Below, in pieces: positions 12,225-24,500 of a stretch of DNA of 64,000 nt. Below the pieces are notes generated by a model, which searched no databases, was not told the origin of the DNA, and saw nothing but the letters and a program-made list of their open reading frames with translations. This stretch comes from Mercenaria mercenaria (taxonomy: Eukaryota; Mollusca; Bivalvia; Venerida; Veneridae), in NCBI RefSeq assembly GCF_021730395.1, contig NC_069367.1, forward strand, positions 6,570,501 to 6,634,500, read 5' to 3'. The position numbers were made by a program, and so were the translations under genes. How positions within the stretch are numbered: position 1 is the stretch's first letter; each line of letters starts with the position of its first letter.

Positions 12225-13923
12225 ACGTCCAATCGTTACTTTGAGAAACCGGATCAGTAACGATCCCGTATCAAAGGACCTCGGACATTTTCCTATTCAA
12301 AGTGCCAATCCAATAAAGTAAAAACTGACCTAAGGCTAGACTTCTGAAATAGCATAGTATAGATAGTTAAAGACCATTCCTTGATATATTTGACTACATT
12401 TTACAAGTTTGTTAAAAAAATGATGACTTGTAGACATTTTTCATTCTCATTTGTTTTGAAATAAGAACACTTATCATTTCTACGTTTAAAACATCTTTCC
12501 CCCCAGTGACGCTACAAAATATTTCAATGCCCTTGTAAACCATTATCATATATGTATGCTGCAAAAATGGAACTTGCGCACAGGGGGAAAGTGTTCTGAA
12601 TCGAGAAAAAACCTACATACAGGGTGTCAGCAAAAGAATTGTACATAAAATATTTTGACACTTATTGCATGTGTTTCGTAAACCTTACATATCAACAGCT
12701 TTATGTCTTTTTGTAAATATTTCAAACATAGAAATCACTAAAGTTAATAAAAAGTGGACATAGAAGATCAAGCTTGAAAGCAGACTGATCCTGATAAGTA
12801 TATCTTATGAATTTTTCAGTCAGGTCTGCTGCATCTTGGCAATCTAAGTACGTCGACTGAGAGTCGTCTGGATTTTGACAACTGCGTCTGTCGCAAGTTA
12901 TGAATCAAGCAAGTTGCTTAGACATATACAACTAGATGTATGTGTCTTCAACCTAAACATGACAAAGACATATAGACGACCTTCTAAGGGAACAGTTCCA
13001 CTGTGGTGCAAATGCCTTTTACTCTTTGTAGGCCACACTTATTGCACACCTAGAATGCTTTTAAGAACAACCTTTGCTTTAATTTGAACCAAAGAACCAC
13101 TGGATCCAACATCCTCAACTCTAACAGAACTACACCCGACACCAACTCCTGAGCTGACCCTTGTGCCTTCAGAACTAAAACTGACCCCCCCCACCCCTCA
13201 CCCTCCCACACACACACGCAGAATTAACATCAATTCACTAACAAATCTGAAACTTATTTTAACACTTTATAATAGACATCCTTAAATGCATATGCTTATT
13301 TCACTAAAATTACACATTTTACATTTTTCAAAACATATGACCCTCAGTCAGATACTGTTCGAATTTCAAGACAACGAATATGAAATAGAACTATTTTTTG
13401 TAACAGTTTGATAGGTATATTACTTATTTATTAGTATTTGAAGTCATTATATAAATTTATCAGCTTTTTAAGTCATGAAATGTCATTGAAATTTGTGCAA
13501 AACCCCTAGCATAATGTCCGATGTCATTGAGCGGTTTAATTTTACCCCTTACCACTTCCTTCCCCTCAACCTATATTTGGCATAAATTAGTACGTACTTT
13601 TTAGATGTTTGAAGCAAACCGTCTGCAATAAAGTTCCATTACAACTTCTTTTTGTTGTGGTCCTACTTTGCAAATGCTTGGCTCTGTGGCTGTGTTTTTG
13701 GTGGCCTGTGCTTCCGAGAAATCTACCCTTACCTATTATCATTTGGTAATTTTGATCAAGTAAATTGTCTTTTTGAGGTATTTAGAAATAAGTGTAAAAA
13801 GACGGCATGTGGAAGATATGCTCTGCGGAATTGCTCGTTGCTATTTGTCTTCCAAAATAAATCAAAGCGCTTAACGTGTGTTACTGATCCGGGTTTTCAA
13901 AGTAACGATTGGACGCGGTGATC
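12225..13923. mobile_element. 1.7-kb DNA transposon-like element with ~43-bp inverted ends
   Basis: The left end at 12,212-12,267 ('atcaccacgtccaatcgtta' onward) and the right end at 13,881-13,923 (its inverse, 'taacgattggacgcggtgat') pair over about 43 bases with four differences. The equivalent 5' flank of copy 2 (about 29,330-29,620) lacks the element, so it inserted in or near copy 1 after duplication. No transposase domain is recognisable, so it is probably non-autonomous. A target duplication is not clear and the superfamily is unassigned. The start could be a few bases to the left. Confidence 0.6.
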
Positions 13924-13949
13924 ATGGATGTAAACATACCGGTATATCT

Positions 13950-14345
13950 AAGGCTTGTTCCGCGTTTTAGAATACTGCACGTTATATCATGCTCTAGTTG
14001 TTTCTAAGTACAAAATGGATTTTGAATTTCATATTTCGCGCTCAAGACACAGTGATCAAAATATGACTTACTATCATTTAGTATCTTTGTCCAGAAGCTC
14101 GATGCGCTAATTTCCTCCTAAAAGCTGTAAAAACTAGACTTTTGAGTTGATGTATACAAAACCAATCACAGCCTTATTTTAACATTCTTCTCGTACTGCC
14201 ATCACTATTTGCACTACATAAGGTAAAGCTGTATGATAAGCTGAGCGAGGAGCATTTTTTCAACACCAATATACATCTCACCATTTACAGTACAGTTTGA
14301 CCAAATATCTTTGTAGAGCGGTTGACGTGCAACTGTATACTGTAA
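13950..14345. other. Duplicated 5' flank of transporter copy 1
   Basis: Words such as 'tagttgtttcta', 'tcgcgctcaaga' and 'atctttgtccagaagc' recur at 29,625-29,730 upstream of copy 2. The part at 14,265-14,340 ('catctcaccatttacag', 'gacgtgcaactgta') recurs at 35,870-35,945. No coding region. Shared upstream sequence may hold common regulatory sites, but no specific motif is identified. Confidence 0.6.
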
Positions 14346-14719
14346 AGTTGAGGTTAGTGAAATATTTCGCTGTAACAACATGGCGGAATATTTAACCATG
14401 TCAATGTGCTGGTGTTGTTGTTTTTTTCTGTAAATGGGGTATGCTTTTATATTTCACAGAATGATTGTGTCAGTGCCGTGATGAAAAGTCTGTTTTAGTA
14501 ATAGTGTTTAAAATCACTACATATAGTCATATATAAAGACGAAACGTTTGGTGACAGGGTTTGGGCTCGTTTGAAGTGTTTACAATGTATTGATTTCTGA
14601 TACATTTTCCTCTTTTACCTGCAATCTGACACTACCTCAAATTTTAAATTATCAACAAAAACTGTCGGAGGACACCAACGCTTGACTATTCAACAGCATT
14701 GACAATTGAATGAATACAA

Positions 14720-15200
14720 AAGTCGAAAAAGGAGGACAATTTTGAAAAAATGCAAAACAGGGTTATCGATCCTGCACAGTGCTTATCAGCTTAAAACGGT
14801 GGACAAGTGTGAAGTTTCAATCCTTTCCCATTATAGAATACTGAGATACCAGCTTACATATGAAAAATAACCAAAAACTGCTTAGTTGAAAAAGGGGCAT
14901 AATTAAATTTGTAAAATGCAAAGTAGAGTTATTGAACCTTTGCAATGCATGACATATCATGACAGTAAACAAGTATGTGAAGTTTTAATCCTTTCACATT
15001 AGTGGATACTGAGATACAAGCTTGCATATAAAAATTCTACCAAAAACTTCTAAGTCGAAAAAGGGCCAATATTTTGGGAAACAATAAAAGCAAAGTAGAG
15101 TTTTGGGACCTGATAAGTGCATGTCAGATCATGACAGATAACAAGTGTGTGAAGTTTCAATCCATTCCTATCACACTGTATGCTGTAACGTGACCTGATG
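14720..15200 (+). repeat. Three tandem ~167-bp units
   Basis: The unit begins with a 'cgaaaaagg(a/g)g' word at about 14,722, 14,888 and 15,056. It continues with a 'gcaaa(g/c)(t/a)agagtt' word, 'atgacag', 'aagtgtgtgaagtttcaatcc' and 'atactgagatac'. Spacing is 166-168. It resembles the unit inside the repeats at 48,181-50,346, including the 'aaaaggggcataatt' word. Confidence 0.7.
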
Positions 15201-17089
15201 TATGGCTAGAAGAATGCAAGATGGCGGACATGGATACTGAGACAAGGTAGGCTCCATGTTTGTTTAATGATGGGTCTGTTAATATTTCCTTTACATGGAG
15301 TTTTTTTATCGCATAACACGGCACTGATATTTGTCTTCCATCGACTGTATACCATTACCTTTTCTAGACTTTGCCCTTGAATGCAACAAAACACGAAAAT
15401 AAATTTAAGCGAGGAGAGGCTCAGCTTTTCGATTTTCCACACCGTTCTTGCACGATTTCATCCAGTTTATGAAGTACACATAGACTATGCACACAGACAA
15501 AACGTGTATCAACCAGTTCCCTGAAAACTGTATATTTCTTTAAAAAGATACTCGTTTTAAAATTTGACAAGTGTACGGACAGAAGGCCGAGGTTATTTTG
15601 TCGGTGTACAGACGTCGGCCAAAGTGTACGGTAAGAAGACAGAAATTCAATGATATTTTCCTACAAAATGGTGTATGAAAATAAAATAAAACTTGTTTCT
15701 TTTTATTTTCGAGGCAAATTAAAAATAATTGAAAAAAATAAAAATCACAGGTTTGGTCTGTAAAATAAAAATTTTATAGTTAAAAAATTGGAAGTACTGT
15801 CTAAAATTGATGTATAGCTGTGATTCAGATAGATTTCACAAATTATATAGACATTTGAGCTCAAGAATACAATGATAAGTTTGTCACTATGGAAAATACG
15901 TGGAAATATAAAATAAGTTCAACCAATTTAAATTTGGTTGAAATAGCATTTTGGTATACGGTGGTCATTCAGTCGCTAAATTTTCACCGCAAAGATTTTA
16001 CAATTGGAATTCACATAGACCTTGAAAAATATGTGAATAGTTGTTGTTGTTGTTCTTTAAAATCATAAATGACTTATTAGCATTGAAATTTGAAATAACT
16101 GAATTTAGTCATAAAGTGACACTTCAAGGTTAAAATTGAATTAAAACTTGAAACAGCATATTGAATTAATTGAAGTGACATACTTGAATACTGTGTTTGA
16201 AATTAAAGCCAAAGAAAGACTTTGACTTTGTTCAAACTTTGAAATGAATCGAACAGAATATAATGTGTATGATGTGGTATTAATTGAATAAAATAATGTA
16301 ACAATGTGAAGATAATTATTATTGAATTCAGACTGCGTGTTGAAATTTTGAATTCGAAAAGTAAATTTTTGAAATTGATTTTAATCTATTCTTATACTGA
16401 GAAACTCAGGTGAAGAATAGGATATACAAGAGAGATTGTTTGACAGATATTAGTTGATGGTACATGTTGTACAGAGAGTGAAAAGTTGTGACGTGATTGA
16501 ATTATCTTCAAACAATTCCGAAGATCTGAAGTTAGGAGCATTGAATTGTTTTTGGCAATTGAAATTTTATAGTGAGTGGATTGACATTTGAATTGAAGTT
16601 AAGGACTGGTTGGAAATAAAATTGGTTGAAGCTGAACATTTGAACAAGTATAGAAATACTTTGTTTGCAGATAAAGATTTTAAATACAGAAATTGAAATA
16701 AGAAATAGTTGAATGAAATAGTGAGAGACATATACTTAGAAAGAATTGTAATAACTAGTGATTGAGAGATAGAAATGCCTAAATTTGTGACAGAGATTCT
16801 TTAAATAAATGGGCTGACCAACAATTAATGTGAAATAAAGACGTTTGAATTTACGAAAAATGAATTGAAATATTTGATGACCATGGTGCTGATGAAAGCT
16901 GATTGAATAAGTGATTAAGTTGACTGCGGTATATCTTGTGTACAGTTACCAAATGAAGATTTTTGGTTATTTAGGTAGAGTTGTAGAACTATTCGCAAGA
17001 TTTTTGAAATGAACATATTTAAGTGCAGTCAAGAGATAATTTTGGAAAGTGTTGTGTAAAAGGGACTTAAATATCCCCTGAAACTAGCA
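15201..17089. other. AT-rich stretch with no recognised gene
   Basis: Low-complexity sequence rich in 'gaaatt' and 'ttgaat' words. A start-like ATGGCGGAC at 15,221, followed by nine codons and a GT, could be a tiny first exon, but no partner exon is visible. The right part may belong to the retroelement fossil that follows; no terminal repeat was identified. Confidence 0.4.
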
Positions 17090-20060
17090 GTGACAAATAA
17101 GTATGAAACAGTGGAGAACTTTGACAAATTCAAAATGGAAGTGAGAAAAATAGAGGGAGACATATTAAGTATCCAAACTGAAGAGAGACCACATTGTTTT
17201 ACCAGTAACTTATATGAAGATCAGATAGAACTTGGAGAGCCAAAATAATTACTCATTAAATTAAAGAATACAGACACTAGAACAGGAAAAGATAGATATA
17301 CAACATAGTAATAAACAATATGAGCATGTCCACCAAATAGATACTACAGACAACATTATTACAAGAAAAACAACACCAATTACAGACTAGAATATTACCC
17401 ATCTAGACCATCTGCAGGACAAGGTTTTCAGCCTAAGTGCTTTAACTGCAATAGAAGAGGACACATCATGAAATTCTGCCCAAAAGGTTAGTGTTACTGT
17501 ACAACCCGAGACAGATCCAAACAGACCAGAGCAAAAGTTAGTTGGCACGTCAACAGAAGCTGAAATTTGAATCAATGGTTACGTATGAAACATCTGTTTG
17601 GCTTGATTCTGGGTCTTGCATTAGCAGCATGAGTAAATCATTTTATGGCCAACAATGAATAATACTACAATTAGACCATTGAACGAAATTCTCAAAAAAA
17701 GAATGCACTAACGGGAGTTCATTACCATACTTGGGATATGTGAGAGCATCACTTAGTACAGAAGGAATCCCACAATCTAGACAACTGAATTGTTTATTCC
17801 TGATCACTCCGGAAACAAGCTACAGTGTGAAAACTCCTGTTCTAATTGGAACTAACATCATACATGAGTTCTTAACAAACTGCAAGAATAACTTCGGAGA
17901 ACTTTTTCTTCAAAAGGCAAGTTCACACAATCCTTGTTACTTGACCTTCTGATGTTTATACAAAGAGAGTTAAAGAGAAATGAAGACCGAATAGCGATAG
18001 TAAGATCTGCTGAATCAAACAAGGAAATCAATTTTCATCCGACATGTGCTATACTGCAAGAGACAGAAGACAGTTCATTTCCAGAGTTTGTAGACAATAC
18101 CCCACCCGTGATACAGTACGCCTACAAGAATAATGAAGGGAAAAGTCAATATTTCAAATTTGAACACAAATGGCATTACAGTTTCACTGAAAGCAATTTT
18201 GTGTGAACTACGGTCATTATTGAGGAGTCAGTGTTTCAAAAAAAACTAAAAATCAGAGAAAAGAGAAAATTCTGGAACACGTCCATATAGAGTCGAAATT
18301 AGGTGAACTAAAATGTGAAGAAATATTTGGATTACTAGAGAAACACATTGATATTTTTTCAAAGACAGATACAGACATAGGTAACTGTGATAAGATAAAA
18401 CATCGCATTGACTTGACAAATGATACATCATTCATACAGAGACATAGGCGCATACCTCCTTCGATGATAGATGAAGTGTGAGCCCACTTACAGCAATTAT
18501 TAGCTAGTGGTGTAATTACAAAATCAAAGTCACCATGGGCCTCCAATATGTAAGGAAGAGAAATCGGAAACTTCGTATGTGTATCGTTTATGGAATGTCG
18601 AACAACAAAACGGTCCGAGAAGCATATGCTTTACTAAGAACTTAAGAGGTGTTTGACTGTCTACAAGGTAGTAAATTGTTCAGCGTCATCGATATGAAAT
18701 CAGGCTATCACCAAAACTTCTTAGAAGAGAAATACAAAGAGCGTACAGCTTTCACAGTAGGAACATTAGGTTTTACCAGTTTGAAAAAAAAATGCCATTT
18801 GGTCTTGGTAACAGACAAGCTACGAACCAAAGGTTAATAGAAGAATGTTTGGGAGACTACAACATGAAGAACTGTGTGATGTATTTAGATGATTTGATTT
18901 TTTCTGAAAACTTCCAACAACATCTCGAAAGACTATATAGCTAGACAAGACTTCAAGAATGCAATTTAAAGTTATCACCAGACAATTGTTATTTTATACA
19001 GAAAAAAGTTAGATTATTGGGAAACATAATGAGTGAATTTGGCATTGAAACTGATCCACAAAAAATTGAAAATGTAAAGAAGTTCAGAGACTACCTTACT
19101 GGAAATGAATTTGATGTCTACACAGATAATAATCCACTCACTCACGTTTTAACAATAGCTAAATTAGACGCAACTGGCCATAGATGGGTATCAGCGCTTG
19201 CTGTTATGACTTCTCTTTAATTTATCCGCCTGGTTTAAGGAAAGTAGACGCAGATGCTATGTCAAGATATCCTCAGGAGAATATCAGAGATACAGACGGT
19301 GATTACATCAAAATGAACAAGGATACAATAAAAATTGATATGTGCAGTAGTTCATGTAGAAACTTATATAGTGATTCTTCCAGCTGTATCCGACAACATT
19401 ATTGCAGCGACTGATAGTCCATGACAGGCAACGGCACAAATAGAAATGAGGGGAATACGACAGTGAAATTGGAAATGTAAGAGCGGTCATGGATAAAAGA
19501 ATGCCTAACATCAAGTTTTTACTAAAGACGACTACTTAATGAAAAAACATTTTAATGGATTCAGGATCATTAGAGGAATTTTGTATAGAGAGATTACAAT
19601 TAACATTATCAGCAATCTACAAGAAGACTGTAGGGGCCTCCGTGGCCGAGTGTTTATGGTCGCTGACTTCAAATCACTAGCCCCTCCTCGGTGTGGGTTT
19701 GAGTCTCACTCGGAGCAATGAATTCTTCATGTGAGGAAGCCATCCAGCTGGCTTACGAGATGGCGGTGGTTCTACCCAGGTGCCCGCTCGTGATAAAATG
19801 GTGCACGAATGGACAACTGGGGTTTTCCTCTCCCATCAAAGCTGGAAAGTCGCCATATGACCTATAATTGTGTCGGTGCGACGTTAAACCCAACAAAATG
19901 AAAAAATAAAAAAGAAGATTGTATTACATCGTCTGCATAACGAAAATGGATATCCTGGAAGAGACCGTACACTATCATTGCTATGTGAAAGATTCTTTAG
20001 GCCAAGAATGTCATCTGATGTTGAACGATTGGTAACAGGCTGTTGAAGATGTTTGCGAAG
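17090..20060 (+). mobile_element. Ty3/Gypsy LTR retroelement fossil (broken)
   Basis: Decayed retroelement on the plus strand. Recognisable parts in order: a gag-like stretch ending in a CCHC zinc knuckle (about 17,090-17,490), a protease-like region (about 17,560-17,900), reverse transcriptase (about 18,250-19,080), RNase H (about 19,090-19,300) and the start of integrase (about 19,910-20,060). It is broken many times, on the order of ten or more interruptions, and much of the usual length is missing. No terminal repeats were found. A family-1 SINE lies inside it at 19,633-19,911. Judged by decay, it is old. It lies between the two transporter copies, next to the apparent low-coordinate edge of the copy 2 block. 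Confidence 0.85.
19633..19911 (+). repeat. Near-complete tRNA-derived SINE, family 1, with target duplication
   Basis: The best-preserved copy in the window. It starts 'ggggcctccgtggccgagtg' (tRNA-Leu/Ser-like A box), has the B-box region 'gtgggtttgagtctcac', the body 'gccatccagctggcttac' and the tail 'gtgcgacgttaaacccaac', then an A-rich end. The flanking 12-mers at 19,621-19,632 and 19,912-19,923 differ by one base, so the borders are secure. It was inserted into the Gypsy fossil by LINE-mediated retroposition. RNA polymerase III promoter boxes are visible; activity is unknown. Confidence 0.9.
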
Positions 20061-20667
20061 AAAGTCACCAAAAATTCTCGAGAACCACTAGTAAATGTGA
20101 CAGAATAACAAAGTGTAATATATACAATTGTTTTGGAACGCTTTAGCCTTACTCATTTGGCTTATCGGGATGACTTATTTTAGGATCTGATATTTCATAG
20201 ATTTCATCCCTCTTAGGGATGTCAATGACAGTGATGACAGAGACAACGGTAATCAAAAGTTATCACGCAGTTCCAAACCGTTCTATTATTTGGACTAGGA
20301 ACGCTTCAGTGTTTTTTAAATTATTGAAAAATGAATGATAGATCACTTCAAAAAAGAATTTCAGATATTCAGCATCATATTTTCTGTACTAAACAATTTT
20401 GAATTCTTTAGGAAAAAAAGTTGAAAACAAACTGACGTTAACTCGGCCGATGCACAGTCACAGAAGCTATATACCCTTGGAAAAACTGAATTATTACTTA
20501 ATAAGGGCTCAGGCAGGTTAGCAAAATGTATCCTTCAGTTTCTCGTGCCTACAACTGGGCGTGCCTTTGACACGTGTATGTGGTCACAGTCACTTTTTTA
20601 TGCCACAGTCCATTTTTATAGATGGGTCCTTTGTCAGGATGCTAGGGAAGAGAGAGTGATGAAAAAG

Positions 20668-20915
20668 GGTTTTGTTGAGTTATAGGTTATATGGCGACTT
20701 TCCAGTCCTTACGGTGGAGGAAGACCGTAGGTGCCCCTTCGTGCATAATTTCATCACAAGCTGGCATCTGGGTAGAACCCGATCTTCCCTAAGCCAGCTG
20801 GATGGATTCCACACATGAGGAACTTATTGGCCCCGAGTGAGGCTAAAACCCACATCGATGAGGGACAAGAGATACTAAGTCAGCGACCTGAACCACTCGC
20901 TCACGGAGGCCCCCC
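20668..20915 (-). repeat. tRNA-derived SINE, family 1, same insertion as 3,428-3,690
   Basis: Same orientation and flanking words as the SINE near transporter copy 1. It has lost part of the tail segment. It ends at a long C homopolymer (about 20,909-20,930) followed by a short CA run. The shared insertion site shows it was present before the tandem duplication. Confidence 0.8.
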
Positions 20916-21577
20916 CCCCCCCCCCCCCCCCACACACACACACTCCCCCTTACGAAGGGAGATGAGATGAAAGGTCGGTCTATTGAGAAAAGTGATGATG
21001 GGAGGGAAGTGAGTGGGGGACTTCTTCCCAGATACCCGCCGTTTCAGAGGGCATACCATAAAAAGCTGTAAAGTTACCATATGACAATTTAGCGTTTTGG
21101 TTTGACGTTTGACCCAACAAAAAGAATGTACAACAACGGCACTTGCCATTAGCCATTCTAGAAGAGTAAACCTATAGCATTTTGAGCATTGACTGTCAAG
21201 TCATTCGATAAGCATTTACAACATGATATCAAAATAATTTTGGCTGTATAAGTTGTGACTTCAGCCCAGCAAAATTTACTATTGATCTGTAGACGGCATG
21301 ATTTACGGATGGGCAATATATATCTTGAAACATTGACTTGATATGTGGTCCTTAACCATTAAATGTTTAATGCCACAATACATTTGATCCAACTACAATC
21401 CTTAACTTTGCAATAATCTATAGACATTTCATAGTCACACAGTAGTCCTGTTGCTCAGATGTGTTGACTTGTACACATTATCCAGTGCCTAAGATCAAAG
21501 ATGTAAAAACCTTAATGGTCTGTCTTAGTTTGCTGCACGTTTTAACGATCCATGCACTGATCACAGACAGCAGTCTT

Positions 21578-24500
21578 TCATGTTTCCGTTATCAGCTTCT
21601 TCAGTTGTCTGGCTTCCCTGCTACGTCTTGTAACCAAGACAAGAAAATTGACACTTCCGCTGACCACGAAACACGCCCCGGCTGCCAGAAAACTTATTGT
21701 ATATTTCCCCGTCACATCAAACAACCAACCTGTTACAAAGTCGGAATATAAGTCTATGTTAACTTTTATTTAATAACTCATTTCAAACCAATGATAAAAA
21801 ATGCAAGACCGATACAAGCAGACCTCAAAGCTATAATAAAACATAATTGAAAAAACCCGCACCCACTTCCGCCTTCCCATACCACCAACACACATACCAA
21901 ACGTTTGGAAATGAAACTGTACTAAAAGATGTTACTTATTAAAACTGCGTCGAGATTTTGTCTTCTTTTGTACTTTCATTAAAAGTATTAGTGTGTATCA
22001 TTACATTGCATATAAAGCCAGATAAACAGCAACAAATGTAGTAGCTGCTCTATCAAACAGAAAGTTAACTCGTTACTCTGCGTTACTATGGTAACTAACC
22101 TGCAGCTGGGCTACCAATAAGCCCCGATATACCATACACCCACATTGTCAACCCGTGCATTGTCGCCATGTGTTTTTCGTCAATATATTCCAACAACACT
22201 ATCGGTTGGACGCTGTACATAGCCCCTAGAAAGAAATTACAATCATGTCTGTTCAAAGTTTTCCGGCTTCTATCACTTGTAACCAACAGAATATACGATA
22301 TGCATAGTTTAAAAGTTAATTATAAGCTTAGGTACAAGCGACATATTCGCAACTGACTTTCTGAAAACAAAATATTAGCCGTGCAATGAGAAAACCACCA
22401 TGGTGGCTTTGCTACCAGCATGGATCCAGACCAGCCTGCGCATCCGCGCAGTCTGGTCAGGATACATGCTGTTCGCTTTCAAAGCCTACTGCAATTAGAG
22501 AAACCATTAGCGAACAGCATGGATCCTGACCAGACTGCGCGCGGATGCGTAGGCTGGTCTAGATCCATGCTGGTCATAAAGCCACTATGTTTGTTTTGTC
22601 ATAGCGTGGCTCATATATCATTCTCTGTAAAGTTGTTTTCTGAACGATTCTCCGGTGCATGTGAACTTGACATCACATGGCTACAAAGTGCTGTGTATAT
22701 ACGTTAAACTCTGATGAACATTTCAATAACGTTTGCTTTGTACATTTTGGAAAATGTAAAAAAACAACTTCAGATAGTTTTGACTGAAAACGGTAAATTT
22801 AAAGTCAATTTTCTGACCATCCGAGTAATTTATGTAACTTTGTTTATAAGCTTATTTATAACCGCCGCCGGTAAACGATATGGGCGATAGAAGATGCCTC
22901 AATTCCAGAAGATTCTCCCAGATGTAAAGCGCCCATACATTGGACTCTTATCACAATTTTAGTATTGGGATACAAAGCCATTTTAATGGCATATAAAGGA
23001 CTGTTTACACCAAATAGAAAGTTATTGTGTGTTGCTGTGAAACAGTTCCGTTTTGTTGATGTGATATGGTATAATGAGTCAAATAAGGTTGTGAAAGTTA
23101 ACATTTTTGGCTTTTTTATAGTGGGTTGTATTGAGAGAATATCTAGACCGCTTTTATTGCAAATTTCCAAGATTTAGCTTTATTCATAGAGTAAAATGTC
23201 TGCATAAGCGTAAATGCTCAACAGCAATTTTCATTGGAGCATTTTCACAGGATGTCTTATATAGTTAATACTAATATAACATTTAAGGAGGTAGGTTACC
23301 TTCATATTTGTATGTGCGCATGTCCAACCGGAAGCTAACGTGACGATTTACGACGACGTTTACGACAAACTAAATGTGTTTGTATATTCATTCTTCTGAA
23401 AATAAATCATGAACCTGTCTTCGGTCTGATGCTTTATGGTTTAATAATGCAGAAATAATGAATAGATTGCTGCAGAAACGCTTCAAAACAATGTTGCCTT
23501 AAAATGACGTCACTGACGTCATGACGTTACGTGTCAGTTACCGCGCAAAATTAATAGTTTTTATCTTGAAAGTACGTAATTCTGTGCATTTTTTTGTTTT
23601 AACTATTTTCAAATAACCATTATTTGCTGAAATATTTTTATGAGTCTTTTGCTCTGAATAAAAATCAATATTTCGCTTCTTTTCTGTAGTTATTATTAGT
23701 TACACTGCTTGTTGGTGACAGGATACGGGATATACGCTGTTGAGGAAATCCATATCAGGCGAGAGCGTAGCTCGAGCCTGATATGGATTTTCGAGACAGC
23801 GTATATCCCGTATCCTGTCACCAACAAGCAGTGTAACGATTTTATCTTGCCAACTACCTTTAACATTCTCGCTGTACTGATTGACACAGATTTTATATTA
23901 TAATAAAGCTACTTACAGTGCAGACTGGAATCCTGAAATCTTCCCTGGTTTTCATGCTTTGATTATAGTTGATTAACACCAGCCATAAAATGAAAAATGA
24001 ACTGTATTTTGACAGAATCACAAAACACAGAAGCTCATTTATACAGGTTATGAACTGGTTTTGAAAAACTTTTACGTTCCATCCTTTCGAAAAATCATCA
24101 GATTAGACGATGTCAGAAATGTCTTTTAAAACTTCCGCTTTAGTCCCGTTTCCTGTTAATTCCTTTATCTTGCAGGTAGATTAAATGATCCTACAACAAA
24201 CTGCTGTCTTACAAATGCGTTAATTCCTTTGCTTTTCGATGATTTTACTAAAACAACATCAACTTGTCAACGGTCAAGGTCAATCGCGGCCGTGCCATAC
24301 AGAGTTACTGTTCTTCTATATATAATTTCTACTCACTTCACGAACCTAAATTAGATAGGAAAAATAAGAGCGGCAAGACAACACTATTTTTTTTTTATCT
24401 CGGAAATAATATCTATAGCTTGGGCTTATCATCTGACTTGTTTTAATTACCCTAGCGGTGCGGCAGCCATTTTGTTTTTAATCAAATTTCATATCTGTAA

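Noticed and set aside
15221-15246. Possible first coding exon (ATGGCGGACATGG, ending before GTAGGC)
   Set aside because: Start context and donor are attractive, but no downstream exon on the plus strand could be recognised.
20909-20945. C homopolymer and CA run as a possible structural element
   Set aside because: Simple-sequence expansion at the end of a SINE; its length is likely unstable or uncertain in assembly.
23696-23903. Two similar open frames on opposite strands
   Set aside because: Both are by-products of the near-perfect palindrome at 23,699-23,837.
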